A stretch of 64,000 bases of DNA, from assembly GCF_000403455.2 (NCBI RefSeq), contig NZ_KE159726.1, positions 177,021 through 241,020 of the forward strand. The letters run 5' to 3'. The notes beneath the pieces were generated by a model. It saw only the letters and a list, made by a program, of their open reading frames with translations. It was not told the origin of the DNA and did no database searches. Position numbers and translations under genes: made by a program. The stretch is from Dorea sp. 5-2. Lineage in GTDB: Bacteria > Bacillota > Clostridia > Lachnospirales > Lachnospiraceae. Below are positions 1-9,263 of the stretch, in pieces. Each line of letters starts with the position of its first letter. Position 1 is the stretch's first letter.

Positions 1-11
1 GTGTAAAAGTT

Positions 12-719
12 ATGCAGAAAATACTGATCGTAGAAGATGACCAAGACTTGAATTCATCTCTTAGGTATGCAATAGAGAAGAGCGGATATTCCGCGGTGCC
101 GGCATATTCTGTCAGAGAAGCGAAGGCGATCTGCACGAAAGAGATCCCGCGTCTCATCTTACTGGATGTCAATCTCCCTGACGGGGAGGGCTTTGAGTTA
201 TGCCGATGGGTGAAGGGACAGAAGGAAGTACCGGTTCTGTTCCTGACGGCGCGAGACCTGGAAGAGGACGTCCTCTCTGGTTACGACCTGGGAGCGGACG
301 ACTATGTGACGAAGCCATTTTCCATGAAAATATTATTGAAGAAGATCGAAGTCATCCTAAAGCGAGGCTCCCAAGGGGTGGATTCTGACGGAGAGGAACC
401 GGGGATAAGAGCAGAAAGCAATCGGATATTTGATGACGGATATCTGAAAATAGATCCGGACAATGCGAAGGTCTGTATGAGTGGAAAGGAGTTAAGCGTT
501 ACGCCTACGGAACTACGGCTTCTGCGGGAATTTATTCTGAATCAGGGCAGGCTCCTTACGTACAATATTCTGTTGGAGCGTCTGTGGGAGAATGGCGGGC
601 AGTTCGTGGATAAGCACGCACTGGCGGTAAATGTGAACCGTCTCAGGAGAAAGATTGAGGATGAGGAACACAAATATATTTCAAATGTATACGGGATGGG
701 ATACCAATGGATTGGTTAG
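12..719 (+). CDS. OmpR/PhoB-family response regulator
   Basis: DNA-binding response regulator of a two-component system, 235 residues, the usual length for the family. The receiver domain (about 1-120) shows the acidic pair E8-D9-D10, the phospho-acceptor D52 in LLLDVNLPDG, T/A switch residues in FLTARD and the conserved lysine in VTKPF. The C-terminal winged helix (about 140-233) ends in the typical RRKIE and YGMGYQW segments. It overlaps the next gene, a histidine kinase, by 13 bases, so the two are co-translated. Its position just upstream of an FtsX-type ABC exporter suggests that it controls that exporter, as in Bce-like or Van-like detoxification modules. That target is inferred; the family call is firm. 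Confidence 0.95.
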   Translation: MQKILIVEDDQDLNSSLRYAIEKSGYSAVPAYSVREAKAICTKEIPRLILLDVNLPDGEGFELCRWVKGQKEVPVLFLTARDLEEDVLSGYDLGADDYVTKPFSMKILLKKIEVILKRGSQGVDSDGEEPGIRAESNRIFDDGYLKIDPDNAKVCMSGKELSVTPTELRLLREFILNQGRLLTYNILLERLWENGGQFVDKHALAVNVNRLRRKIEDEEHKYISNVYGMGYQWIG

Positions 720-1642
720 CGGCAGGAGCGGTGCTATTTGCCGGAGGGACGGCGGCAGTCTCTCTGTGGCGGACATACCGGATGAAAAGGGAGATCTATC
801 GCTTCGCGGAACGGGTAGAGAGAGGGCTTGACGATATCATTTCCGGCAAAGACTTTCAGGAAACGAAGGAGAGCGAGACGGACTCCCTATGGGGAAGGTG
901 CAGTGAGAAATTGTGGCGTGTACAGCATATCCAGGCAAGAAAGGAAGAGGCGAATGTCCGGGAAAAACAGCTGATGAAAGAGCTGATCTCAGACATTTCC
1001 CACCAGACCCGGACGCCGATTGCCAATATACGGCTGTATCTGGAGTTCTTGCAGGAGGAAGAGGTGCCAGAAAGAGACAGGGAGTTCCTTTGCCGTCTGG
1101 AAGGGCAGACAAAGAAGCTTGATTTCCTGCTGCAGAGCATGGTCAAGATGTCGCGTCTGGAAGCAGGGATCATCCATATCCGCCAGGAGCATGCGAGGCT
1201 TTACGATACCATAGCCGGGGCGGTGGGGGAGATCGTGCCGTCTGCGGCGAAAAAGCAGATTCAGCTGTCGGTAGACTGCGACGAAGAGATACAGGTAAAG
1301 CATGATAAGAAATGGACAGAGGAAGCCATCTTTAATGTATTGGATAATGCCGTGAAATATACCGGACCGGGCGGGCGTATCCACGTCATGGTCAGATGTC
1401 AGGAGGTATTTACGAAGATCAGTGTGCAGGACACGGGGAAAGGGATCGCCAGAGAGCGGCAGGCAGAGATATTTTCCCGCTTTTACAGAGAACCGGAGGT
1501 ACATGGACAGAACGGGATTGGTATTGGGCTGTATCTTGCCAGGAAGATCCTGGAGCTGCAGGACGGGTATATCGAGGTTCGGTCAGATGCCGGGGAAGGG
1601 GCGGAGTTTTCGTTGTATTTGCCGAGTACATCATTGCATTAA
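707..1642 (+). CDS. Sensor histidine kinase
   Basis: Membrane-anchored sensor kinase, 311 residues, partner of the preceding response regulator. One hydrophobic N-terminal segment (about residues 3-20) is followed directly by a cytoplasmic linker. There is no sizeable extracellular sensor domain, as in intramembrane-sensing kinases. The HisKA domain has the phospho-acceptor H99 in ISHQTRTP. The HATPase domain shows the N box (FNVLDNAVKY), G1 (DTGKGI) and G2 (GIGIGLYLA). Start overlaps the regulator stop. With so small a sensor region, the signal may reach it through the neighbouring ABC permease, but this permease lacks a visible BceB-sized extracellular loop signature I could confirm. A hairpin terminator follows. 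Confidence 0.93.
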   Translation: MDWLAAGAVLFAGGTAAVSLWRTYRMKREIYRFAERVERGLDDIISGKDFQETKESETDSLWGRCSEKLWRVQHIQARKEEANVREKQLMKELISDISHQTRTPIANIRLYLEFLQEEEVPERDREFLCRLEGQTKKLDFLLQSMVKMSRLEAGIIHIRQEHARLYDTIAGAVGEIVPSAAKKQIQLSVDCDEEIQVKHDKKWTEEAIFNVLDNAVKYTGPGGRIHVMVRCQEVFTKISVQDTGKGIARERQAEIFSRFYREPEVHGQNGIGIGLYLARKILELQDGYIEVRSDAGEGAEFSLYLPSTSLH

Positions 1643-1657
1643 TCTTGAAGTAATAGG

Positions 1658-1688
1658 CAGGCAGTCTCATATGGGGCTGCCTGTTTTT
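1658..1688 (+). terminator. Intrinsic terminator after the two-component genes
   Basis: Seven-base-pair stem CAGGCAG / CTGCCTG with a 12-base loop, followed by TTTTT. It separates the two-component pair from the promoter of the downstream exporter. Confidence 0.75.
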
Positions 1689-1714
1689 GGGATTGGAGAT
1701 ACGAAAAATCACAG

Positions 1715-1761
1715 TTTTGTGATTATCCGATTTTGTGACTGCTTTGTGATATTTGTATGAT
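1715..1761 (+). promoter_or_regulatory. Exporter promoter with direct GTGA repeats
   Basis: A candidate promoter TTGTGA (1733-1738), 17 bases, TATGAT (1756-1761) precedes the ABC genes. Three copies of TTTGTGA occur at 1716-1722, 1732-1738 and 1743-1749. The last two are 11 bp apart, about one helical turn, as expected for an OmpR-family dimer site overlapping the -35. The likely binder is the response regulator at 12-719 (inference). Confidence 0.55.
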
Positions 1762-1819
1762 ATTCTGGTCTTACAAAAAGGATAGCGGGATCTGGGTTAT
1801 CATTAAGGAGGGAAAATAG

Positions 1820-2509
1820 ATGGAAGAATGGATTGTTGAGACGAAAGGGTTAAAGAAATATTACAAGCTGGGCGATAATACGGTCAAGGCGTTGGACGGC
1901 GTGGATTTTCGGGTGAAAGAACAGGAATTTGTGGCGATCATCGGAAAGTCCGGAAGCGGGAAAAGCACCCTGCTCCACATGGTAGGCGGTCTAGACACCC
2001 CTACGGAAGGTGACGTGATCGTGGCGGGAAGAAGCCTTAATGGGCTTACGAAGGAAGAACTTGCCATTTTCAGGCGTCGGAAGGTGGGATTTATATTCCA
2101 GAATTACAATCTTGTCCCCGATCTGAATATATATGAAAATATCGTATTGCCGATTGAACTAGACGGAAAGCGGATCGACCGCGTCTTCGTAGAAGAACTC
2201 CTGGACGTCCTGAAACTGACGGAAAAACGGGAAGCTTTCCCGGGGAACCTGTCGGGCGGGCAGCAGCAGAGGGCGGCGATAGCAAGGGCGATTGCTTCTA
2301 AACCTGCAATTATCCTTGCCGACGAGCCTACCGGGAATCTGGATACGGCGTCGGGTCATGATGTGTTGGGGCTTTTGAAGGTGGTCGCGAAGCAATTTCA
2401 GCAGACCATCGTCCTCATTACTCACGACCAGGATATTGCACAGCTTGCGGATCGGATTGTGTGTATCGAAGACGGAAAGATCCGGAAAGGAAGTGGTTTT
2501 TATGCTTAG
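1820..2509 (+). CDS. ABC transporter ATP-binding protein (MacB/LolD type)
   Basis: ATPase of an FtsX-type exporter, 229 residues. Walker A GKSGSGKST lies around residues 42-50, the signature LSGGQQQRAAIARA around 140, Walker B ILADEPTGNLD just after, and the H-loop in LITHD. The AGGAGG-like site (AAGGAGGG) precedes the ATG. The stop overlaps the start of the permease gene by 8 bases, so the two form one transporter. Members of this family power lipoprotein release, peptide-antibiotic expulsion or mechanotransmission rather than solute import. The substrate cannot be told from sequence, but the two-component genes upstream point to envelope stress or antimicrobial-peptide resistance. Confidence 0.93.
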   Translation: MEEWIVETKGLKKYYKLGDNTVKALDGVDFRVKEQEFVAIIGKSGSGKSTLLHMVGGLDTPTEGDVIVAGRSLNGLTKEELAIFRRRKVGFIFQNYNLVPDLNIYENIVLPIELDGKRIDRVFVEELLDVLKLTEKREAFPGNLSGGQQQRAAIARAIASKPAIILADEPTGNLDTASGHDVLGLLKVVAKQFQQTIVLITHDQDIAQLADRIVCIEDGKIRKGSGFYA

Positions 2510-5111
2510 GAATAACAATATGAAGGTCATTTCCCGTATGGCAGGGCGGTCGCTTAGAAGCCGCAGACAGCGAAGCTTTACGATGATCCTGGCAGTTCTT
2601 CTGTCCGCGTTCATGCTTTTTAGTGTCATGACAGTAGGCGCGACCTATTTTAAGATGCAGAGGCTTGAGAATCTTCGTATGAGCGGAGGTGATTTTGATG
2701 CGATCATGTACGGCGTTACCGAGGAGCAGCAAAAAACCTGTGAGGATAACCCGGATGTCCTGAGAGCAGGAGTCAGCGCTGTGTCGGGATATATTGAGGA
2801 GACGGAATTTGACAGTACGCCCAATGTGGTGCTTCAGTGGGCGGACGAAACCTGGTGGAAAGAAATCATGGCTCTGGCGCGGGAGTGGGTGAAGGGGGAC
2901 TATCCGACGGAAGAAAACGAGGTCATGGTCACAGAATATGCTCTTGAAAAATGCGGATTTCAAGGACTTACGATCGGAGATGAGTTTACTGCCGTATACG
3001 GGGCGAGAGACAAGAAGCAGGAAATGACCTTCCGTATCTGCGGGATTTGGGACGGCTATGGTGATAAAAGCCTGTTTTTTGTGTCGGAGAAATTCTACCG
3101 GAAGACGGGGTTTGAACTGGCGGATGTCGCTTCCGGACGTATCTGTGTGAAGTTTGAAAAGAGGCTGATCACACAGAAGATGCAGGATGCGTTCATAGAA
3201 TCTATGAATTTAGGCAAACAGCAGAGGGTTCTTTTCACGATGGACAGCGCGTTTTCTGTTCAGATACTCTGCGGGATTGCCGGGCTTATCTTTGTGACGT
3301 GCCTGTGTGCATACCTGCTCATTTACAATATCCAGTATCTGTCTGTGGCGGGGAATATCCGTTATTATGGCATGCTGCAGACGATTGGGATGACCGGGCG
3401 GCAGATCCGCCATCTGATGTGGCGGCAAATGCTTCTGATCGGCGGATTAGGGCTCGTGGGCGGCGTTCTGTTGGGAAGCGGTGTGTCATTTTTCGTGGTT
3501 CCGTCGGTGGTGAAGACTTTGGGGATCCATATGGGCAAGGGCGGAGAGATTACCGTAGCGTTTCATCCGTGGGTTCTTATACTGACTGTATTGATTACGG
3601 CGGTTACGGTTTACATTGCCGGGAGAAAGCCGGCAAAAATGGCGGTGGCATGTTCGCCTATTGAGGCGTTGGGATATCGTCCGGCGGCTAGAGTGTGTTT
3701 GAAGAAGAAGCGTAGCATGAGGATACGCAGCCGTAGTATGTATGCAAAGAGAATCAGGCAAGTCAGTCCTGCCGGCAGAATCTGGCGTATGGCGATGGAG
3801 CAGATTACAAAGGACAAGAAAAAATCCGGGATTGCCATGCTCTCACTGGCGGCAGCCATGTCCGTATTCTTGTGTATGGCGACGATTCTCGCCTCTCAGG
3901 CGGCAAGAGAGTACAATACCATTTACCGGGATTTTGATATTGTAGTAAAAAATGATACCCTTCAGAAAGAAAATAAGGAGGAGCGCGTCCAGATCTTCGA
4001 CGGGGAAGTGATGGAGAAGCTGAATAAAATCGACGGCATTGCAGAAATCAATCCGTTGGTTTATACGGAGATCACAGTGCCGTGGGAGCCTGCATTTGCC
4101 GACCAATGGATGCGGGAATTTTACGATATGTGGATGACCATACCCTATGAGGACGATATCGAGGAATATAAAGAATTTCCGGAAAACTTCGGTTCCTCCC
4201 TGGTAGGGATCAGCAAGGCAGATTTTGAGGCGTTAAACGAATCGTCTGAACAGCCGGTCGACGAAGAGGATTTCCTGAGCGGGAAGACTTGCCTGCTGTA
4301 TCGAAATGGTCTGGAGCTTGATAATAGCGACGTAAAGGGTAAGACCGTCACCTGTACGGAGTATGGGAACCGGGAAAATGCGCGCACATTCGAGATCGCC
4401 GGACTGACGGATGATAACGTATATACGGCATTGCTTGGATACCCGCCCACTATTATTGTCAGCCGAAAGGCGCTGGAGGAATTCGTGGAAGAACCTGTGA
4501 TATTCAAAATGGGGATCCGTTACAGGGAAGGAAAAGAGCGCCAGAGCATCTGGGAAGGTATTCTACAGGCAGTCAGCGGGGACCAGACGCCAAAGATGTA
4601 TAAAGAGACGGAATCCGCCGTTCTTGATGTGATGGAAGGATGTCCATATTACAAGGATTATTCCTATGAATCCAGAATTAAGATGATGGAAGAGGTTAAG
4701 AGGGCGCAGGGAAATATGATGGAGGTAGGGATTGGAATAGCTGCCATCCTTGCTCTGATCGGAGTGATGAATTACATCAATACATTTATCGGAAATATCC
4801 AGAACAGGCGGATAGAGATTGCCATACTCGAAAGTATCGGGATGACGGGGCGGCAGGTAAAGAAGATGCTGCTTCTGGAAGGAATATTGTATGCCGCAGG
4901 AGCATGGACGGTTACCGCAGTTCTGGGAACGGCTGCGACGTATCTGGTCTATCAGTCCATGAACTATATGGGCACCGGGTTTATGGTGCCGGTATTGCCC
5001 GTGTTGGGAATGATGATACTGTCTGCGGTAATCTGTGTGAGCGTTCCGGCGGCGGCTTGCCGGAAGATTGAGAAAGAAGGGATTGTGGAGTATATTGCAA
5101 TGCCGTGTTAG
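2502..5111 (+). CDS. ABC transporter permease, two FtsX domains
   Basis: Integral-membrane partner of the preceding ATPase, 869 residues from the ATG at 2502. That start has an AAAGGAAG site and overlaps the ATPase stop; an ATG 66 bases further upstream lies inside the ATPase gene and is less likely. The first membrane helix is near residues 25-45, followed by a large external region. A first FtsX block of three helices covers about 260-380, a second external region about 430-740, and a second FtsX block of three helices lies at the C terminus. Each FtsX block has the typical GMTGRQ turn. The layout is that of MacB-like or antimicrobial-peptide exporters with duplicated FtsX domains. Substrate unknown. 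Confidence 0.9.
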   Translation: MLRNNNMKVISRMAGRSLRSRRQRSFTMILAVLLSAFMLFSVMTVGATYFKMQRLENLRMSGGDFDAIMYGVTEEQQKTCEDNPDVLRAGVSAVSGYIEETEFDSTPNVVLQWADETWWKEIMALAREWVKGDYPTEENEVMVTEYALEKCGFQGLTIGDEFTAVYGARDKKQEMTFRICGIWDGYGDKSLFFVSEKFYRKTGFELADVASGRICVKFEKRLITQKMQDAFIESMNLGKQQRVLFTMDSAFSVQILCGIAGLIFVTCLCAYLLIYNIQYLSVAGNIRYYGMLQTIGMTGRQIRHLMWRQMLLIGGLGLVGGVLLGSGVSFFVVPSVVKTLGIHMGKGGEITVAFHPWVLILTVLITAVTVYIAGRKPAKMAVACSPIEALGYRPAARVCLKKKRSMRIRSRSMYAKRIRQVSPAGRIWRMAMEQITKDKKKSGIAMLSLAAAMSVFLCMATILASQAAREYNTIYRDFDIVVKNDTLQKENKEERVQIFDGEVMEKLNKIDGIAEINPLVYTEITVPWEPAFADQWMREFYDMWMTIPYEDDIEEYKEFPENFGSSLVGISKADFEALNESSEQPVDEEDFLSGKTCLLYRNGLELDNSDVKGKTVTCTEYGNRENARTFEIAGLTDDNVYTALLGYPPTIIVSRKALEEFVEEPVIFKMGIRYREGKERQSIWEGILQAVSGDQTPKMYKETESAVLDVMEGCPYYKDYSYESRIKMMEEVKRAQGNMMEVGIGIAAILALIGVMNYINTFIGNIQNRRIEIAILESIGMTGRQVKKMLLLEGILYAAGAWTVTAVLGTAATYLVYQSMNYMGTGFMVPVLPVLGMMILSAVICVSVPAAACRKIEKEGIVEYIAMPC

Positions 5112-5117
5112 TTGAGG

Positions 5118-5161
5118 AAATTATGCACAGTTTTTACAATAAAAAATTGTGCATAATTTTT
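5118..5161 (+). terminator. Intrinsic terminator after the exporter
   Basis: A 12-bp perfect stem, AAATTATGCACA paired with TGTGCATAATTT, with an A/T-rich loop and a following run of T. It ends the exporter operon ahead of the next promoter. Confidence 0.8.
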
Positions 5162-5183
5162 GTTGTCCATTTTTGATAAAGAA

Positions 5184-5246
5184 TTGACAAAATGTATATC
5201 CATAATGTATACTTTCACTAACGGACATATTAAGGACGCGTCTTAA
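5184..5246 (+). promoter_or_regulatory. Promoter and palindrome of the peptidase operon
   Basis: TTGACA at 5184-5189, an 18-base spacer and TATACT at 5208-5213 form a near-consensus promoter. Just downstream of the expected start point lies a 17-base near-perfect palindrome at 5230-5246 with arms TTAAG and CTTAA around a central ACGCGT. Its position would allow a repressor or activator to act. The regulator encoded at the end of the operon (9264-10553) is the obvious candidate, but this is inference. Confidence 0.6.
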
Positions 5247-5271
5247 AGTCTGTGAAAGGAGAGAGAGAAAA

Positions 5272-6006
5272 ATGAAGGAAAGTACAAATTATTTAGAGTT
5301 GGCAAACAGCCCCCTCATGTGGCTTGCAGCAGCAGTAGCCGTTGGAGTGGTAGTAATTCAGTCGGTAGTATTTTTCAGAAAATCATTAAAGGCAGCAAAA
5401 GAACTGGAGATTCCAAAGGAACAGGTCAACACAGCGATTAAGAGCAGCGCTATTGCCTCCATCGGACCGGCGGTTGTAATTCTTGTTACCATGATTTCCC
5501 TTATTGTTTCCATGGGCGCACCGATATCATGGATGAGACTGTCTTTCATAGGTTCTGTGAACTATGAGGCGATGGCGGCAGGCTTTGGTGCACAGGCAAT
5601 GGGGACGACCCTTGAAAAACTGGATCCGGTGGCATTTTCCTGCGGTGTATGGGTCATGATATGCGGGTCTCTTGGATGGCTGATTTTCACACTTCTGTTT
5701 ACAGACAAGATGCATAAGGTGAATCACTTAATGTCCAAGGGAAATGCGAAGATGGTTCCGATTATTTCCGCAGGGGCGATGCTTGGAGCATTCGCAAACT
5801 TAGCTTCAGGAAATTTCTTTTCTGCAGAGGGGAACTTTGCATTTGGCGGCGCGCCGGCAATCGCGACTGTGGTAGGATGCATCCTGATGATGGTACTGTC
5901 CAAACTTGCGAAGGATAAGAAGGTCAACTGGCTGAGAGAGTGGGCATTTGCAATTTCTATGTTTTCCGGGATGTTTATCGGATATCTGTGGAGTATGGCT
6001 GCATAA
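5272..6006 (+). CDS. DUF5058 family membrane protein
   Basis: Integral membrane protein of 244 residues that I recognise as the DUF5058 family, whose function is not established. About six hydrophobic segments are visible, starting at residues 14-32, 60-85, 120-145, 155-180, 190-205 and 218-243. A polar loop with KAAKELEIPKEQ lies after the first. A GGAGAG site precedes the ATG. It is followed after 15 bases by a second membrane protein and then by two M20 peptidases. The family and that context suggest that the pair forms a transporter or channel for the substrates of those peptidases, which is inference. Confidence 0.8.
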   Translation: MKESTNYLELANSPLMWLAAAVAVGVVVIQSVVFFRKSLKAAKELEIPKEQVNTAIKSSAIASIGPAVVILVTMISLIVSMGAPISWMRLSFIGSVNYEAMAAGFGAQAMGTTLEKLDPVAFSCGVWVMICGSLGWLIFTLLFTDKMHKVNHLMSKGNAKMVPIISAGAMLGAFANLASGNFFSAEGNFAFGGAPAIATVVGCILMMVLSKLAKDKKVNWLREWAFAISMFSGMFIGYLWSMAA

Positions 6007-6021
6007 AGAAGGAGGAGAAAA

Positions 6022-6711
6022 ATGAACAAACAGTATTATTCAGAAACTTATATTCCCAGCATTATCAAATGGGGAAAATTAACGATGCTATTGGGTATCC
6101 TTACAAGCTTTTTGCCGGCATTGGTAGTCTCCGTCGTGTTCGGGCATATGCCGCCGGTTTCCGCCATCATTGCGGGAACTATTTCACAGATTAGTGTAAG
6201 CGGCGCGTTCTATGTCGTGGAACCTATTTCCTATTTTCCGATTCTTGGAATCCCGGGAACGTACCTTACCTTCCTGTCTGGAAATACATCGAATATGCGT
6301 GTTCCATGTTCATCTGTAGCCCAGGAGGCGGCAGGCGTGGAGATGGGAACCGATAAGGGTTCCGTCATTTCAACAATTGGTATCGCAGTGTCGATCCTGG
6401 TAAATATTGCCATACTGACGGTCGGAGCAGTGGGCGGCAATGTCATCATCTCAGCCATGCCGGAAGGGTTAAAGGCGGCGCTTAATTTCCTGCTCCCGGC
6501 GCTTTACGGCGCAGTATTCGGGCAGTTTGCAATCGCACGTCCCAAACTTGCGGGAGTGGCGGTCGTGATTGCCTTTGGGATGAACTGGCTGCTTAAAAAT
6601 AATTTCCTGTCCTTCTTTCCGGGAACGCCGTCCTATGTGGTGATTCTCGTAGCAGTGTTCGGTTCTATTTTTGCAGGAAGACTGATTTACAAGAAAGAAT
6701 TACAGGATTAG
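6022..6711 (+). CDS. Partner membrane protein of the DUF5058 pair
   Basis: Hydrophobic protein of 229 residues with five or six membrane segments (about 20-45, 50-75, 120-145, 150-175, 180-195 and 200-222). I cannot assign a named domain. A strong GGAGGAG site lies 8 bases ahead of the ATG, and the gene sits 15 bases after the DUF5058 gene, so the two products probably act together in the membrane. A glycine- and proline-rich stretch (FPILGIPGTYLTFLSGN) around residue 75 could line a pore or a binding site. A transporter subunit is the best guess; the substrate would be a peptide or N-acyl amino acid, judged only from the M20 hydrolases downstream. Confidence 0.75.
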   Translation: MNKQYYSETYIPSIIKWGKLTMLLGILTSFLPALVVSVVFGHMPPVSAIIAGTISQISVSGAFYVVEPISYFPILGIPGTYLTFLSGNTSNMRVPCSSVAQEAAGVEMGTDKGSVISTIGIAVSILVNIAILTVGAVGGNVIISAMPEGLKAALNFLLPALYGAVFGQFAIARPKLAGVAVVIAFGMNWLLKNNFLSFFPGTPSYVVILVAVFGSIFAGRLIYKKELQD

Positions 6712-6723
6712 GAGGATGTATTT

Positions 6724-7833
6724 ATGTTATCCAGAGAGAGAATGCAGAATTTATTTCTTGAAATGATTCAGATTTACAGCCCGTCAAAGGGAGAAAAGGA
6801 GATGGCGGATTTTATTGAAGCCTATCTTGCCAAACGGGGAATTGCATTTCAGTCGGACAATGCCGGGGAAGGTTACGGCGGCAACGGGAGAAATATCGTC
6901 GCCCACATTCCGGGAACAAAAGAGGGGATTCCTTTGGGATTTGCGGCGCACATGGATCAGATTGAGCCATGCCAAAAGGTAAAGGCGGTGATTGACGGGA
7001 ATATCATCCGCACAGACGGGACGACGACTCTCGGAGGGGACGACAAATCCGGCATTGCCGCTATCTTAGAGGCAGTGGAGGATATTCTTGAGAGCGGCGG
7101 TGAACACAGAGATATTTATCTTGTGTTCACCTGTTCCGAGGAAATCAGTATGCAGGGTACGAAACACATGGATTTGAGCATCCTGCCCTGTAAGGATTTG
7201 GTCATTGCCGACGCAACGGGCAATACGGGCGTCATTGCCTATAAAGCTCCTGCGATGGAAGCGATTGAGGTTACGGTACAGGGGAAGAAGGCCCATGCCG
7301 GAATCGAGCCGGAAAAGGGAGTGAATGCAATCTGTACTGCGGCAAAAGCGATTGCAAAGATGCATATCGGAAGGATTGACGCGGAGACGACCTCTAATAT
7401 CGGAAGAATTGAAGGGGGCGGAGCCACGAATGTTGTGACCGACGAAGTGGCATTCACGGCGGAAATCCGTTCTCACAGCATGGAAAAGCTAGGCGAAGAG
7501 GTGGCGCATATGGAGAAATGTCTGAAAGAAGCCGCGGAGGAAACGGGCGCTTTGTACCAATTCCGGCATGAATTGGCATATCCCTCTTTGTCTCTCGATG
7601 TAGACTGTGAGCTTGTGCGCCTGACCAAAGAGGCGATGGAAAAAGAGGGGATCGAACCTGAGCTTATGGTCATCGGCGGTGGCAGTGACGCGAATGTGCT
7701 TGCAGGGCATGGATACCGCAGCGTCATTCTTGGGCTTGGCATGAGGGACGTGCATACGGTTCAGGAATCTCTTGACATGGACGAGGTGTGGAAGGCAGCC
7801 AGAGTAATCAGACGGATGATGTCAGGAGACTAG
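6724..7833 (+). CDS. M20 family metallopeptidase (PepT-like)
   Basis: Zinc peptidase of 369 residues, probably a cytoplasmic aminopeptidase or peptidase T relative. The metal-binding motifs are in order: AAHMDQ near residue 78, TLGGDDKSG near 103, the catalytic glutamates in CSEEIS near 139, and a downstream aspartate in VIADATG. A lid/dimerisation domain with KAHAGIEPEKG starts near 190. The last metal histidine is expected in the GMRDVHTVQE segment near 345. An AGGAGG site is 8 bases upstream, and the gene lies 12 bases after the membrane-protein pair and 10 bases before a second M20 gene. The specific peptide is unknown. Confidence 0.9.
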   Translation: MLSRERMQNLFLEMIQIYSPSKGEKEMADFIEAYLAKRGIAFQSDNAGEGYGGNGRNIVAHIPGTKEGIPLGFAAHMDQIEPCQKVKAVIDGNIIRTDGTTTLGGDDKSGIAAILEAVEDILESGGEHRDIYLVFTCSEEISMQGTKHMDLSILPCKDLVIADATGNTGVIAYKAPAMEAIEVTVQGKKAHAGIEPEKGVNAICTAAKAIAKMHIGRIDAETTSNIGRIEGGGATNVVTDEVAFTAEIRSHSMEKLGEEVAHMEKCLKEAAEETGALYQFRHELAYPSLSLDVDCELVRLTKEAMEKEGIEPELMVIGGGSDANVLAGHGYRSVILGLGMRDVHTVQESLDMDEVWKAARVIRRMMSGD

Positions 7834-7843
7834 GAGAGTACAG

Positions 7844-9181
7844 ATGGAAAAAGAAGAATTAAAGCGCAGATGTATCGAAGTAATTGAAAAACGGAAGGAG
7901 GAGATTATCAGCCTCGGAGAGAAAATCTACCGGACTCCGGAGCTTGGCTATAAGGAATTTGAGACGACAAAATGTATGGAGGAGGCGTTTGCTTCCTTGG
8001 GGCTTGAGACGGTTTCGCCCATTGCCTATACTGGATGCAAGGCAGGTGCGGGCGGCAGGAAGGGACCGACGGTGGCGGTCATGGGAGAGCTTGACAGCGT
8101 GGTATGCCCGGAGCATAAGGACTGTGCGGCAAACGGAAATATGCACGCCTGCGGGCATCACGTACAGCTTGCAAACTTGTACGGATGTGCGGCGGGTCTG
8201 GCGGAGTCGGGGGTTCTTGACGAACTTTGCGGGACGGTGGAATTTATCGCGATTCCGGCGGAAGAATGCGTAGACTTGGACTATCGGGACAAACTAATCG
8301 AAGATGGGAAAATCCAGTTCTACGGAGGAAAACAGGAATATCTTTTAAGGGGCGGCATGGACGATGTGGATATGGTTCTGCAATGCCACATGATGGAGGT
8401 TGAGGGCGGCAGGAAATGTTGTACCGTGGATACGGTCACCAATGGATTTATGTCGAAAAGCGTGAAGTTTATCGGCAGGAGCGCCCACGCCGGAATTGCG
8501 CCCCATGAAGGGATTAACGCCCTTAACATGGCGCAGCTTGCCCTGAATAATATCAATGCTTTGCGGGAAACCTTCCGGGAGGAAGACAAGGTACGGGTCA
8601 GCGCGATTATCACCAGCGGCGGTGATTTGGTAAATGTGGTGCCTTCTGTAGTGACGATGCAGGTTATGGTGCGTGCGGCGTCCGTGGATGCCATGGAGGA
8701 CGCAGGCCGCAAAGTTGGAAGGGCGTTAAAGGCAGGAGCGCTGGCAGTAGGCGGAAAAGTGGAGATTCACGACCGGATTGGATACCTGCCTCTTTCTACA
8801 GATTCCACGCTGTCCGGTCTGTACAGGGAGAATATGCTTGCATACGGCGGTGCGGATGAGGATTCCTTTGTAGAGCATTACGAGACGGCCGGCTCCACGG
8901 ATTTAGGGGATATGTGTCAGCTCTTGCCGTGTATGCATGTGTGGGCGTCCGGTATTTCGGGAGGACTTCATTCCAAGGATTTTAAAATCGAAGATTATGA
9001 AAGGGCGTATGTTTTACCTGCAAAGATGCTTGCCCTTACCGTCATCGACCTGTTATATGGGGATGCAGGGAAGGCGAAGGAGATTATGGAAGCGTACCGG
9101 CCCAAGTTTACAAAAGAGACGTATATAAAGTATATGAAAGATCATTCAGTAGTTGAATTATTTGATGGTTCTGCGATATAA
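7844..9181 (+). CDS. M20 amidohydrolase (AbgB/HipO-like)
   Basis: M20D-type amidohydrolase of 445 residues, related to p-aminobenzoyl-glutamate hydrolase subunits and N-acyl-amino-acid hydrolases. Visible motifs are GELDSVVCPEH and HACGHHVQ (metal ligands, about 85-105), IPAEECVDLDY near 145, the dimerisation segment SAHAGIAPHEGINAL near 215-230, and the late metal-ligand region near 370-380 (SGGLHSKDF). Length fits the AbgB branch better than short hippurate hydrolases. It ends the four-gene transport/hydrolase block. A transporter pair followed by two different M20 enzymes suggests stepwise breakdown of an imported peptide or acylated amino acid; the substrate is not evident. Confidence 0.88.
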   Translation: MEKEELKRRCIEVIEKRKEEIISLGEKIYRTPELGYKEFETTKCMEEAFASLGLETVSPIAYTGCKAGAGGRKGPTVAVMGELDSVVCPEHKDCAANGNMHACGHHVQLANLYGCAAGLAESGVLDELCGTVEFIAIPAEECVDLDYRDKLIEDGKIQFYGGKQEYLLRGGMDDVDMVLQCHMMEVEGGRKCCTVDTVTNGFMSKSVKFIGRSAHAGIAPHEGINALNMAQLALNNINALRETFREEDKVRVSAIITSGGDLVNVVPSVVTMQVMVRAASVDAMEDAGRKVGRALKAGALAVGGKVEIHDRIGYLPLSTDSTLSGLYRENMLAYGGADEDSFVEHYETAGSTDLGDMCQLLPCMHVWASGISGGLHSKDFKIEDYERAYVLPAKMLALTVIDLLYGDAGKAKEIMEAYRPKFTKETYIKYMKDHSVVELFDGSAI

Positions 9182-9263
9182 TAGGAGCAGCCGGGGCAGT
9201 ATGTACAATACGGTCCCGGTTGTATAGGTAAATATTATGGTTAAGCTTAGAAAAGGTAAGATT

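Noticed and set aside
9182..9236. Possible terminator between the second M20 gene and the regulator
   Set aside because: CAGCCGGG/CCCGGTTG can pair but no T run follows; the regulator is more likely part of the operon.
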